64,000 bases of DNA from Streptomyces sp. NBC_01478 (GTDB taxonomy: Bacteria; Actinomycetota; Actinomycetes; Streptomycetales; Streptomycetaceae), in the NCBI RefSeq assembly GCF_036227225.1, contig NZ_CP109444.1:6305501-6369500 (forward strand). Direction: 5' to 3'. Shown here piece after piece: positions 33,611 to 42,680 of the stretch. The first letter of the stretch is position 1; every line of letters starts with the position of its first letter. A program made the position numbers and the translations under genes. Below the pieces are notes generated by a model. That model was not told the DNA's origin. It saw only the letters and a program-made list of their open reading frames with translations, and did not search any database.

Positions 33611-35074
33611 ATGTCGTCCAGCACGACCGACACGACGAACGTAGCCGCTGACGGCGGCGGCGGGCCGGTGCCCTATCCCCAACGGTGGGCGGCGGCGTTC
33701 GTGATGATCCTCGCGGCGCTGCTGGACATGATCGACGGATCGATCGTGAACACCGCGCTGCCCTCCATCGGCAAGGGCCTCAAGGCCACCCCCGCCGACC
33801 TCCAGTGGACGGTGTCGGCGTACATGCTCGGCTTCGCCGCCACGCTGATCATCGCCGGGCACCTCGGCGACCGCTACGGCCGCAAGCGACTGTTCCTGCT
33901 CGGCGTCACCGCGTTCGCGCTGACGAGCCTGGCCAGCGCGCTGGCGACCTCGGCCGGGGTGCTCGTCGCCTCGCGCGGCCTCCAGGGGGTGGCCGCGGCC
34001 GTGATCATGCCGCAGATCCTCGCCTCGTTCCGCACGATGTTCGACGGCGAGGAACGCGGCAAGGCGTTCGCCCTGTACGGCGCGATCGCCGGCATCTCGA
34101 CGGCCGTGGGCGTGCTGCTCGGCGGCGTACTGACCGACTGGGACCTGTTCGGCTGGGGCTGGCGCACCATCTTCGTCATCAACCTCCCGCTGGCCGCCCT
34201 CGTCCTGGTCCTGGGCGTGAAGTGGATCCCGGCCTCGAAGGACCACGCCTTCAGCGGCCGTATCGACGTCCTCGGCAATGTCGTCCTCGCCGCGGGCCTG
34301 GTCGCGATCGTGCTGCCGCTGGTCCAGGGCCGCTCCAACAACTGGCCGCTGTGGGGCTGGACATGCCTGGCCGCGGGCGTCCTCGCGATCGTCGCCCTGA
34401 CGGTCTCGGAGAAGAAGCGAGGCCTCGAACACCCCCTCCTCCCCACGGACCTGTTCAAGAAACCCGCCTTCAGCGCCGGCCTGCTGATCCAACTCCTCTT
34501 CTACGGCGGCATGTCCGGCTTCTTCCTGGTCTTCACCGTCTGGCTGCAGTCCGGCCAGGGCTACACCCCGACCGGTGCCGGTCTGCTGATGGTCGCCTTC
34601 AGCGCGGGTTCGATCCTGGCCGCCCCCGCGGTCGACCCGCTGGTCGCCAGGTTCGGCCGCGGGGTGCTGATCCTGGGCGCGCTGGTGATGGCGGGCGGCC
34701 TGTTCTGGGTCCGGCACCAGGCCCAGAACTCGGCCCAACTGCACACCGGCGCCTGGCCGTTGGTCCCGGGCCTGTTCCTTGCGGGTGTCGGCCTGATCTT
34801 CCTGATCATCCCGCTGGTGAACACGATCCTGAGCACCGTGCCGGGCGAGTTGGCGGGCGGCGCTTCCGGAATCCTGTCCACGGCCCAGCAGTTCGGCGGG
34901 GCGCTCGGGGTCGCGGTCATCGGCAACGCGTTCTTCTCCCACGCGGACAAGGGGCTCACCGACGCGATCGTCCACGCGGGTCCCTGGGCCATCGGCGCGT
35001 ATCTGCTGTGCGCGGTGCTGTGCCTGACCCTGCCCCGCAAGGCGGTCGGCAACCAGGCCGAGCCCGCCCTCTGA
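33611..35074 (+). CDS. DHA2-family MFS drug exporter under MarR control
   Basis: 487 residues with about 14 membrane helices. Motif A is GHLGDRYGRKRLFLLG (about 83), and the first helix has LLDMIDGSIVNTALPSIGK with the D1-type Asp pair. GAGGAG precedes ATG 33611. The divergent MarR gene and the shared operator suggest induction by the exported compound. It is distinct in sequence from the other DHA2 protein in this window (22548-24026). Confidence 0.93.
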   Translation: MSSSTTDTTNVAADGGGGPVPYPQRWAAAFVMILAALLDMIDGSIVNTALPSIGKGLKATPADLQWTVSAYMLGFAATLIIAGHLGDRYGRKRLFLLGVTAFALTSLASALATSAGVLVASRGLQGVAAAVIMPQILASFRTMFDGEERGKAFALYGAIAGISTAVGVLLGGVLTDWDLFGWGWRTIFVINLPLAALVLVLGVKWIPASKDHAFSGRIDVLGNVVLAAGLVAIVLPLVQGRSNNWPLWGWTCLAAGVLAIVALTVSEKKRGLEHPLLPTDLFKKPAFSAGLLIQLLFYGGMSGFFLVFTVWLQSGQGYTPTGAGLLMVAFSAGSILAAPAVDPLVARFGRGVLILGALVMAGGLFWVRHQAQNSAQLHTGAWPLVPGLFLAGVGLIFLIIPLVNTILSTVPGELAGGASGILSTAQQFGGALGVAVIGNAFFSHADKGLTDAIVHAGPWAIGAYLLCAVLCLTLPRKAVGNQAEPAL

Positions 35075-35130
35075 CAGGCCTGTGCCGTACGGCAGTTGAC
35101 GCTCGTCCACGGAACGATAGAGACCCCCTC

Positions 35131-35562
35131 ATGTCCAAGAACACCGAGAACGCCACCCCCGCCCTCACCGCCGACGCGAAGCTCACCCTCCAGACCGCGG
35201 CCCACGGCGTCGTCTCCCTGATGGCGGCGGCCGACCCCGGCCCGATCTCCTCCACCCGCTCCGGGACGGCCGGCGGCAAGGCCCTGTCCACCGCGACCGG
35301 GCTGGTCGGCCGGGTCCTGGCCGAGAAGGCCAAGGGCCTCGACCTGGGCGCCAGTTCGACCGCCGACCTGGCCGACCGGGTCTTCACCGCACTGACCGAC
35401 TCGATGACCCTCCTCAAGGCGAAGGCACCGGCCGAGGCGGCGAACTTCCGCGCCACCGTCACCACGGTCGTGGACGCGGCGTCCCGCGCCCACAAGGGCG
35501 CCGCCGGACCCGCCGAGGCGGCGATGATCCGGAAGATCACGGCAGCGCTCGACGCGGCCTGA
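35131..35562 (+). CDS. Uncharacterised Ala-rich helical protein
   Basis: 143 residues, MSKNTENATPALTADAKLTL onward. It is alanine-rich and predicted helical throughout, with no signal peptide, membrane helix or Cys. I do not recognise the family. The gene follows the DHA2 exporter by 56 bp on the same strand and may be transcribed with it. The ribosome binding site is weak. Its stop TGA begins a short 7-bp tandem array. Confidence 0.7.
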   Translation: MSKNTENATPALTADAKLTLQTAAHGVVSLMAAADPGPISSTRSGTAGGKALSTATGLVGRVLAEKAKGLDLGASSTADLADRVFTALTDSMTLLKAKAPAEAANFRATVTTVVDAASRAHKGAAGPAEAAMIRKITAALDAA

Positions 35563-35583
35563 CCACTGACCACTGACCACTGA
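35560..35583. repeat. 7-bp tandem array starting at a stop codon
   Basis: Three perfect TGACCAC units plus a final TGA. The first TGA is the stop of the preceding gene. The period of 7 places a TGA in each of the three frames. Confidence 0.9.
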
Positions 35584-35611
35584 CCTGGCCGCACGGCCGC
35601 CGACGGCTCCC

Positions 35612-37228
35612 TCACGTACTCAGGTCCCGTCTCCTCAACCCCGCCAGCCCGACCCCCGTCAACACCACCGCGATCCCCGTGAGGACCACCACCGGTCCCC
35701 ACGTCATGTCGCCCCCAGGGAGCTTCGGCACGTGGCCGAAGGGGGAGAGGTCCAGGACCGCCTGGGGGAGGTTCAGCGCGGGGCCGATCCAGCCGAGGAG
35801 GAGGGTCAGGCCGGCCGCTGCCCAGGAGAGGGGGGCCAGGCGTGCGGAGAGGCCGTGGAGCAGGACCGTCAGGGCGGCCAGGGTCCAGATCGCCGGGAGT
35901 TGGACCAGGGTGGCCGCCAGGATCGGGCCCGGGGCGGCGCCGTAGCCGAGGGTCAGGCCCAGGCCGCTCAGGAGCATGATCAGGAGCGCGCCCCCGAAGG
36001 CGATCGCCAGATGGCCGGCCGCCCAGCGCAGGCGGCCCACCGCGTTCGCCAGGATCGGTTCGGCGCGCCCGCCGGTCTCCTCGCTGTGCAGTCGTAGGAC
36101 CGAGGAGACCGCGTACAGGGCGGCCAGCATGCCGAACAGGCCGACCATCGTGGCCAGGAACGCGTTCTCGATGCCCGACTGGCCGCCCATCCGCTCGATG
36201 ATCTCGCGGGTCTTGGTGTTGTCTCCGACGAGGTCCGCCGCGCCCTTCGTGATGCCGCCGAAGGCGACCCCCGCCGCGAAGAAGCCCAGGCTCCAGCCCA
36301 GGACGGCCCCCCGTTGCAGTCGCCAGGCCAGGGCGGCCGCCGTGCCGAGGCGGCCGTGGGCCGGGCCGGGGCGGGCCGGCAGGAAGCTCATGCCGACGTC
36401 CCGGCGGCCCGCCAACTCGTAGGCGGCCAGGCCCTGTACGAGAGCCGCCGCCGCGAACAGGGCCAGGACCCACCAGCGTTCGGACGCGAACGGGCGCAGG
36501 TTCTCCAGCCAGCCGATGGGGGAGAGCCAAGTCAGTGGGGAGGAAGCGTCGTTGGTCGTCGCGTCGCCTGCCGCTCGCAGGACGAACGCCGTTCCCACCA
36601 GGCCGCCGGTCAGGCCCTTCGCCAGTCTCCCGCTGTCCGTGAACTGCGCGACGATCGCCGCCAGCGTCGCGAACACCATGCCCACGCCGCCGATGCCGAG
36701 GCCGAGCGCCAGGGCTCCCGCCGACCCCTGCCCTGCCAACCCGGCCGTGATCAGCAGCGCCAGCGCGGAGTTGGCGACGAACGCCGTCAGCAGCGCCGCC
36801 GTCAGTGGGGCGCGGCGGCCCACCATCGCCGACGAGACGAGTTCCTGCCGGCCGCTCTCCTCCTCGTCACGCGTATGCCGTACGACGACGATCAGGCTCA
36901 TGATCCCGGCGAGGATCGCCGCGTAGCCGCCGATGCGCCATGCGGTGAGGCCGCCGAGGGAGTCGCTGAACACCGGGCCGTAGGTGGCGCGCAGCGAGCT
37001 GTTGGCGAGCATCTGGCGGGCGAGGTCGGCGCGTTCGGCGGGCGTGGAGTAGACGCTGCGCAGCGAGCCGGGGAGGGACAGCACCAGCAGGGCCGTCACC
37101 GCCACCCAGGTCGGGACCACCACCCGGTCGCGGCGCAGGTTGAAGCGCAAGAGGGCGCCGGTGCCCGCCAGTTGGCGCGCGGCGCCGGTACCGGTGCCGG
37201 TGCGTGCGGGGAACGTGGCGGTCGTCAT
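35612..37228 (-). CDS. ABC-2-type exporter permease (TnrB3-like)
   Basis: 538 residues with about 12 membrane helices in two similar halves, as in the putative polyketide-antibiotic exporter permeases (COG3559; TnrB3 of tetronasin producers). The start ATG (37226-37228) overlaps the stop of the ATPase gene by 4 bases (ATGA), which settles it; the frame is open much further. The chain begins [20 protein letters not shown], with the first helix at [20 protein letters not shown]. It should form a complex with the adjacent ATPase and export a hydrophobic compound or confer resistance. Confidence 0.9.
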   Translation of the reverse strand: MTTATFPARTGTGTGAARQLAGTGALLRFNLRRDRVVVPTWVAVTALLVLSLPGSLRSVYSTPAERADLARQMLANSSLRATYGPVFSDSLGGLTAWRIGGYAAILAGIMSLIVVVRHTRDEEESGRQELVSSAMVGRRAPLTAALLTAFVANSALALLITAGLAGQGSAGALALGLGIGGVGMVFATLAAIVAQFTDSGRLAKGLTGGLVGTAFVLRAAGDATTNDASSPLTWLSPIGWLENLRPFASERWWVLALFAAAALVQGLAAYELAGRRDVGMSFLPARPGPAHGRLGTAAALAWRLQRGAVLGWSLGFFAAGVAFGGITKGAADLVGDNTKTREIIERMGGQSGIENAFLATMVGLFGMLAALYAVSSVLRLHSEETGGRAEPILANAVGRLRWAAGHLAIAFGGALLIMLLSGLGLTLGYGAAPGPILAATLVQLPAIWTLAALTVLLHGLSARLAPLSWAAAGLTLLLGWIGPALNLPQAVLDLSPFGHVPKLPGGDMTWGPVVVLTGIAVVLTGVGLAGLRRRDLST

Positions 37229-38136
37229 TCCGCCTCCTGCTCCTGGTAGTGGCGCAGGAACAGTTCCTCCAGCGTCGGCGGCTTCGAGGTCAGGGAGCGT
37301 ACGCCCGACTCGGTCAACGACCGCAGTACGGCGTTGAGTTGGTCCGTCTCCACCTGGAGGCGGACGCGCGTGCCCTGGCTGTTCTGAATTTGCTGGATGG
37401 CGAGGTCGTGCACGCCGGGCAGGGCCGCCAACCCGTTGGGCGCGCCCACCAGTTCGGCGCTCACGCTGGTGCGGGTGAGGTGGCGCAGGTCGGCCAGCGA
37501 ACCGCTCTCCACCGTGCGGCCCTTGCGGATGATGCTCACCCGGTCGCACAACTCCTCCACCTCGCTGAGGATGTGGGAGGAGAGCAGGATCGTCCGGCCC
37601 CGGTCGCGCTCCTCCTCCACGCAGCGCTGGAAGACCTCCTCCATCAGGGGGTCGAGTCCCGAGGTCGGTTCGTCCAGGATCAGCAGGTCGACGTCCGAGG
37701 CGAACGCGGCGACCAGGGCGACCTTCTGGCGGTTGCCCTTGGAGTACGTGCGGCCCTTTTTGGTGGGGTCGAGTTCGAAGCGGTCGATCAGGTCGGCGCG
37801 GCGGGACTTGTCGAGGCCGCCGCGCAACGTGCCGTAGAGATCGATGACTTCGCCGCCGGAGAGGTTGCGCCACAGCGTCACGTCGCCGGGGACGTAGGCG
37901 ACCCGGCGGTGCAGTTCGACGGCGTCCGTCCAGGGGTTCTGGCCCAGGAGCTGGGCGGCGCCCGAGTCGGCGTGCAGCAGGCCGAGCAGGACGCGGATGG
38001 TCGTGGACTTGCCGGAGCCGTTGGGGCCGAGGAAGCCGTGCACCTCGCCGGTCTCGACGTCCAGGTCGAGGCCCGCGAGGGCTTGTGTCCTGCCGAACGA
38101 CTTGTGCAGCCCGGAGACGGTGATTGCCTTCGTCAT
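37225..38136 (-). CDS. ABC exporter ATPase, drug-resistance type
   Basis: 303 residues. Walker [10 protein letters not shown] (about 36-44), Q-loop-like [20 protein letters not shown], Walker [14 protein letters not shown] (about 160) and H-switch [11 protein letters not shown] are all present. The signature motif is YSKGNRQKV instead of LSGGQ-x-x-R; this form is common in the subfamily that pairs with TnrB3-like permeases. It is the first gene of the two-gene exporter operon and divergent from the regulator at 38210. The C-terminal 80 residues are the usual DUF4162-type extension. Confidence 0.93.
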   Translation of the reverse strand: MTKAITVSGLHKSFGRTQALAGLDLDVETGEVHGFLGPNGSGKSTTIRVLLGLLHADSGAAQLLGQNPWTDAVELHRRVAYVPGDVTLWRNLSGGEVIDLYGTLRGGLDKSRRADLIDRFELDPTKKGRTYSKGNRQKVALVAAFASDVDLLILDEPTSGLDPLMEEVFQRCVEEERDRGRTILLSSHILSEVEELCDRVSIIRKGRTVESGSLADLRHLTRTSVSAELVGAPNGLAALPGVHDLAIQQIQNSQGTRVRLQVETDQLNAVLRSLTESGVRSLTSKPPTLEELFLRHYQEQEAE

Positions 38137-38142
38137 GGAGCC

Positions 38143-38159
38143 GAACGTACGCTACGTTC
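38143..38159. promoter_or_regulatory. Candidate operator between the ABC exporter and its regulator
   Basis: GAACGTA-CGC-TACGTTC is a perfect 7-bp dyad 7 bp from the ATPase start codon. A pair of direct TGTGAAG repeats follows at about 38166 and 38183. The position suits autorepression by the 38210 gene product. Confidence 0.65.
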
Positions 38160-38209
38160 AGAAATTTGTGAAGTTAAGGAACTGTGTGAAGCGCGGGTAG
38201 GGTGGGTCC

Positions 38210-38707
38210 ATGACGGATACAACCGGTGGGCGGGACGCGGAGTCCGTGTCGAAGTTCGTCGAGTCCTTCGCCGCGCAGCTTGTCGAGGCGGGGATGCAGC
38301 GGATGCCGGCGCGGATCTTCGCTGCGCTGCTGTCCTCCGACGAGGGGGCGATGACGTCCGTCGAACTGGGGGAGCAGCTTCGGATCAGTCCGGCGGCGGT
38401 GTCTGGTGGGGTGCGGTATTTGGCTCAGCAGCACATGGTTTCGCGGGAGCGCGAGCCGGGTTCGCGGCGCGAGCGGTACCGGGTTCAGGGCGACCAGTGG
38501 TACGAGGCGCTCACCAATCGCGAGGCTGTCCTCAAGCGGTGGGAGGCGGCTCTGAGCGAGGGGGTTGCGAGCCTCGGTGCGGACACCCCGGCGGGACGCC
38601 GCATGGCCGAGACCCTCGCCTTCTTCGAATTCGTCGACGGCGAGATCGTGGCGATGATGGAGCGGTGGAGGGTGCACCGTGAAACGCGCTTCGGTGGAGC
38701 GCACTGA
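38210..38707 (+). CDS. GbsR/MarR-type regulator of the ABC exporter
   Basis: 165 residues. A winged-helix domain (ARIFAALLSSDEGAMTSVEL, LRISPAAVSGGVRYLAQQHM, REREPGSRRERYRVQ) is followed by two amphipathic helices (ETLAFFEFVDGEIVAMMERW) for dimerisation. This form is regularly divergent from TnrB3-type ABC exporters. It begins 73 bp from the ATPase gene, with the 38143-38159 dyad between. The effector is probably the exported compound. Confidence 0.88.
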   Translation: MTDTTGGRDAESVSKFVESFAAQLVEAGMQRMPARIFAALLSSDEGAMTSVELGEQLRISPAAVSGGVRYLAQQHMVSREREPGSRRERYRVQGDQWYEALTNREAVLKRWEAALSEGVASLGADTPAGRRMAETLAFFEFVDGEIVAMMERWRVHRETRFGGAH

Positions 38708-38820
38708 AGGGGCGCGGCGAACTGCGCGATCAGCCACGACGCTCCCGCAGGTCCGTACTTACCCGCGGCCCGGTGGTGGGCTGGTCGCGCAGTTCCCCGC
38801 GCCCCTGAAGACAAAGGCCG

Positions 38821-40332
38821 TCAGCGCTCCTTGGTTTCTTCGAGGACCGTGCGGCCCAGCAGCGCGTACCGCTCAGGAGCCCGGCGCTTCAGGTACTGGG
38901 CGTAGCCGATGCCCGTCGCCGCGACCAGGAGGACCAGCCACGGCGTTGCCTTCAGGAGCGGGGAGTCGGACTCCGCGCCCGCCGCCACGCTCATGTTGGA
39001 GACGAGGAGAAGGACCACCGCCAGCATCGCGACACCGCCGAGCAGCGGGGCGGTGAACGTCTTGAACCAGTGCCGGCTCTCGGGGTGGTGGCTGCGGAAG
39101 TACGCCAGCACCGCGAACGAGCACACCGCCTGCACCACCAGGATCGCCATCGTGCCGAGGATGGCCAGCAGGACGTACATCGCGTTCGCCGGGTCCTTGC
39201 TCGTGGCCCAGAACGCGAGGATCAGAACGGCGCTGATCACGGTCTGCACGAAGCCCGCGATGTGCGGGGAGCCGTGCTTGGCGTGGGTGCGGCCGATGGT
39301 GTTCTTGAGGGAGGGGAGGACGCCCTCGCGGCCCAGGGCGTACATGTAGCGGCTGGCGCAGTTGTGGAAGGCCATGCCACAGGCGAGCGAGCCGGTGATC
39401 ATCAGCCACTGCATGAGGTCGACCGCCCAGTGGCCGACGTAGTGCTCGGTGGGGTTGAAGAAGAGGGCGAGCGGGTTCGCCGAGGAGGCGACCTTGACGG
39501 CCTCCGTCTCGCCGTTGCCGATGATGGCCATCCAGGAGACGAAGACGTAGAAGACGCCGACGCCGAGGACCGAGATCATCGTCGCCTTGGGGATGATCTT
39601 CTTCGGGTCGCGGGACTCCTCGCCGTACATGGCCGTGGACTCGAAGCCGACCCAGGACCAGAAGGCGAAGAAGAGGCCGAGGCCGGCGCTCGTCCCCTTG
39701 AACGCGTTGACCGGGTTGACCGGGCCGAAGGTGAAGCCGTGCGGGCCGCCGCCGTGCAGGGCGACCGAGATCGCCATCGCGGCCAGGACGGTCACCTCCG
39801 TGCCGAGGAGGACGACGAGCAGCTTCTCCGCGACCGAGACACCGAACCAGGTGCCGGTCGCGTTGACGGCCAGCATCACGATCGCGCAGGCCCACCACGG
39901 GACGTCAAGTCCCGTCTGGTCCTTGAGGGTTCCGGTGGCGAAGACCGAGAAGATGCCGATCAGCGCCGGCTCGAACACGACGTACGCGAAGGTGGCGAGG
40001 AGGCCCGACGCCAGTCCGACGGTGCGGCCGAGGCCGTAGGAGATGAAGCCGTAGAAGGCGCCGGTCGAGGTGATGTGCTTCGCCATCGACGTGAAGCCGA
40101 CGGAAAAGATTGCCAGGACGACCATTGCGACGAGGTAGCTCGCCGGGGCGCCTATGCCGTTGCCCGACGAGACCATGAAGGGCACGTTGCCGGTCATCGC
40201 GGTGATCGGGGCGGCGGTCGCGACGGCCATGAAGACCACGCCCAGCAGGCCGATGGCGTTGGGCTTGAGCCGGTGAACGGCGCCGTCCTCGCTTGTGTTC
40301 GCCGCGGGGGCGACTCCTTCGTCCACTGCCAT
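38821..40332 (-). CDS. APC-family permease, probably for ethanolamine
   Basis: 503 residues with about 12 membrane helices; the APC signature is GLLGVVFMAVATAAPITAMT (about 28) and STGAFYGFISYGLGRTVGLA. It is divergent from eutB-eutC across 160 bp, so ethanolamine uptake is the most likely role, but other amines or amino acids cannot be excluded. The N-terminal 25 residues are polar and cytoplasmic. CCTGGGGGC and a TTGACA-like box (complement of 40427-40432) occur in the divergent region. Confidence 0.88.
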   Translation of the reverse strand: MAVDEGVAPAANTSEDGAVHRLKPNAIGLLGVVFMAVATAAPITAMTGNVPFMVSSGNGIGAPASYLVAMVVLAIFSVGFTSMAKHITSTGAFYGFISYGLGRTVGLASGLLATFAYVVFEPALIGIFSVFATGTLKDQTGLDVPWWACAIVMLAVNATGTWFGVSVAEKLLVVLLGTEVTVLAAMAISVALHGGGPHGFTFGPVNPVNAFKGTSAGLGLFFAFWSWVGFESTAMYGEESRDPKKIIPKATMISVLGVGVFYVFVSWMAIIGNGETEAVKVASSANPLALFFNPTEHYVGHWAVDLMQWLMITGSLACGMAFHNCASRYMYALGREGVLPSLKNTIGRTHAKHGSPHIAGFVQTVISAVLILAFWATSKDPANAMYVLLAILGTMAILVVQAVCSFAVLAYFRSHHPESRHWFKTFTAPLLGGVAMLAVVLLLVSNMSVAAGAESDSPLLKATPWLVLLVAATGIGYAQYLKRRAPERYALLGRTVLEETKER

Positions 40333-40492
40333 CGGGATGGCTCCTCTCCTGCTGCTCGGCTGGTGTTTCGAACCGGAACTCTGTAGGCCGAATGAGTCGG
40401 GAAAGGGGCTCGGTGCGTTAAATGTTTGTCAACCAGACCTTTAGAAATCTGAGGAAACCTGGGGGCAACACGCCCCTCGTACGGTCACCGCC
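40333..40492. promoter_or_regulatory. Divergent promoter region between the APC permease and eutB
   Basis: 160 bp with an AT-richer core around 40415-40460 (TTAAATGTTTGTCAACC, TTTAGAAATCTGAGGAAACC). A TTGACA box facing the permease lies at the complement of 40427-40432, but no matching -10 is evident. I see no cobalamin riboswitch features, although EutBC needs adenosylcobalamin. Confidence 0.4.
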
Positions 40493-41881
40493 ATGAGTAC
40501 GTACACCTCGACCCTCGGCGGCCGGCACTACCGCTTCGGCTCCCTCGCGCGCCTGCTCGCCGCCGCGAGCCCCGAGCGTTCCGGCGACCGGCTGGCGGGG
40601 CTGGCGGCCGAGAGCGCCCAGGAGCGGGTGGCGGCGCGGTGGGCGCTGGCGGACGTACCGCTGACGGCCTTTCTCGCCGAGCCGGTGATCCCCTACGAGA
40701 CCGACGACGTGACCCGGCTGATCCTCGACACGCACGACACGGGCGCGTTCGCGGCGGTGGCCGGGCTGTCGGTGGGCGGGTTCCGGGAGTGGCTGCTGGC
40801 CGCGGACACGTCCCAACTGGCCGCCTTGGCGCCCGGGTTGACGCCGGAGATGGTGGCCGCCGTGTCCAAGCTGATGGGCAACGCGGATCTGGTCGCGGTC
40901 GCGCGGAAGGTGAGCGTCGTGACGGCGTTCCGGTCGACGATCGGGCTGCCGGGGCGCCTCGCCACCCGCCTTCAGCCCAACCATCCCACCGACGACCCGG
41001 CGGGCGTCGCCGCGGCCCTGCTCGACGGGCTGCTGCTCGGCTCCGGCGACGCGGTGATCGGCATCAACCCGGCGACGGACAGCCCGAAGGCGGTACGGGA
41101 CCTGCTGGAGCTGTTGGACGGAGTCATCCAGCGGTACGCCATCCCCACCCAGTCCTGCGTCCTCTCCCACGTCACGACGAGCATGGACCTGATGGAACGC
41201 GGGGCGCCGGTGGACCTGGTCTTCCAGTCCGTCGCGGGCACCCAGGCGGCGAACGCGTCCTTCGGCGTGACGCTGGGGCTGCTCGACGAGGCGTACGAGG
41301 CGGCGAAGGCGCTGGGCCGGGGCACGGTCGGTTCGAACGTCATGTACTTCGAGACGGGCCAGGGCAGCGCACTGTCGGCGGACGCGCACCACGGCGTCGA
41401 CCAGCAGACGGTGGAGGCACGGGCGTACGCGGTCGCCCGCCGCTACGACCCGCTCCTCGTGAACACGGTGGTGGGCTTCATCGGCCCGGAGTACCTCTAC
41501 GACGGCCGCCAGATCCTCCGGGCGGCCCTGGAGGACCACTTCTGCGGCAAGGTGCTCGGCCTGCCGATGGGCCTGGACATCTGCTACACCAACCACGCCG
41601 ACGCGGACGACGACGACATCGCCACGATGCTCACCATGCTCGGCGTGGCCGGCGCGTCCTTCGTGATCTGCACCCCGGGCGGCGACGACATCATGCTCAA
41701 CTACCAATCCGCCTCGTACCACGACGCGTTGTACCTCCGTGAGGTCCTCGGGCTGCGCCCGGCACCGGAGTTCGAGGCCTGGCTCGACTCGATCGGACTG
41801 CTGGGCGAGGGCGGCGAGATCAGGGACGTGTCCGGTACGACCCACCCGTTGACCGCGATCGGAAGGGAACTGGCGGCATGA
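40493..41881 (+). CDS. eutB: Ethanolamine ammonia-lyase large subunit
   Basis: 462 residues, the usual EutB length. It forms the TIM-barrel active site and, with EutC and adenosylcobalamin, splits ethanolamine to acetaldehyde and ammonia. Recognisable segments include LGGRHYRFGSLARLLAAASP, LIGDAVIGINPATDS-type GDAVIGINPATDSPKAVRDL, GTVGSNVMYFETGQGSALSA and HHGVDQQTVEARAYAVARRY. The stop overlaps the eutC start by 4 bases. There are no microcompartment shell genes, EutA or aldehyde dehydrogenase nearby, so the acetaldehyde is handled elsewhere. Confidence 0.96.
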   Translation: MSTYTSTLGGRHYRFGSLARLLAAASPERSGDRLAGLAAESAQERVAARWALADVPLTAFLAEPVIPYETDDVTRLILDTHDTGAFAAVAGLSVGGFREWLLAADTSQLAALAPGLTPEMVAAVSKLMGNADLVAVARKVSVVTAFRSTIGLPGRLATRLQPNHPTDDPAGVAAALLDGLLLGSGDAVIGINPATDSPKAVRDLLELLDGVIQRYAIPTQSCVLSHVTTSMDLMERGAPVDLVFQSVAGTQAANASFGVTLGLLDEAYEAAKALGRGTVGSNVMYFETGQGSALSADAHHGVDQQTVEARAYAVARRYDPLLVNTVVGFIGPEYLYDGRQILRAALEDHFCGKVLGLPMGLDICYTNHADADDDDIATMLTMLGVAGASFVICTPGGDDIMLNYQSASYHDALYLREVLGLRPAPEFEAWLDSIGLLGEGGEIRDVSGTTHPLTAIGRELAA

Positions 41882-42645
41882 CGATCAGTCAAGAAGTGTC
41901 TGTGGACCGGGACTTGTGGCCGTCCCTGCGCCGCCACACCCAGGCGAGGATCGGCCTGGGCCGGGCGGGCACGGGCCTTCCGACCCACCACAGGCTGGAG
42001 TTGCAGGCGGCGCACGCGGCGGCGAGGGACGCGGTCCACTCGCCGTTCGAGCCGGACGTGGTGGCGACGGCGTTGCGGGGCGAGCCGACCGTACGGGTCC
42101 GCAGCGCGGCCCCCGACCGCCTCACCTACCTCCAACGCCCGGACCTGGGCCGCCGGTTGGACCCGGCCGACCGTGCGCACCTTCCGGTGGGGGAGTGGGA
42201 CGTCGTGTTCGTGGTGGCCGACGGCCTGTCCAGCCGGGCCGTGCACGAGCACGGGGCGGCGATGGTACGGGCGACGACGGCACTCCTGCCGACGGCCTGG
42301 CAGGTGGCCCCGGTGGTCCTCGCGGAACAGGCCCGGGTGGCCCTCGGCGACGACGTCGCCTCCGCGATGGGCGCGGAGATGGTCGTGGTCCTGGTCGGCG
42401 AACGCCCCGGGATGTCGGCGGCGGACTCACTGGGCGCGTACCTGACGTACCGGCCGAAGCCGGGAGTGACGACGGACGCCGACCGGAACTGCCTCAGCAA
42501 CATTCGGCCGCCGTTGGGCCTGACCTACGAGACGGCGGCGGCGAAGCTGGCCGGGTTGATGGGGAGAGCAAGGGAGCTGGAGATCACGGGGGTTGGACTG
42601 AAGGACGAATCCGATCACATGGAAGTAAGTGAGCGACTACTCTAA
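41878..42645 (+). CDS. eutC: Ethanolamine ammonia-lyase small subunit
   Basis: 255 residues. EutC supplies part of the cobalamin-binding site. Visible are RIGLGRAGTGLPTHHRLELQ, DVVFVVADGLSSRAVHEHGA, MVVVLVGERPGMSAADSLGA and RNCLSNIRPPLGLTYETAAA. It overlaps eutB by 4 bases (ATGA), giving equal expression of the two subunits. The N-terminal targeting extension that directs enteric EutC into microcompartments is short or absent, consistent with a free cytoplasmic enzyme. Confidence 0.95.
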   Translation: MTISQEVSVDRDLWPSLRRHTQARIGLGRAGTGLPTHHRLELQAAHAAARDAVHSPFEPDVVATALRGEPTVRVRSAAPDRLTYLQRPDLGRRLDPADRAHLPVGEWDVVFVVADGLSSRAVHEHGAAMVRATTALLPTAWQVAPVVLAEQARVALGDDVASAMGAEMVVVLVGERPGMSAADSLGAYLTYRPKPGVTTDADRNCLSNIRPPLGLTYETAAAKLAGLMGRARELEITGVGLKDESDHMEVSERLL

Positions 42646-42680
42646 GTTGCGGCTGGTCCGCATCAAGGGGAGGGCGCATC

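Noticed and set aside
40333..40492. Cobalamin riboswitch upstream of eutB
   Set aside because: No B12-box-like segment or multi-stem structure is evident in this short leader.
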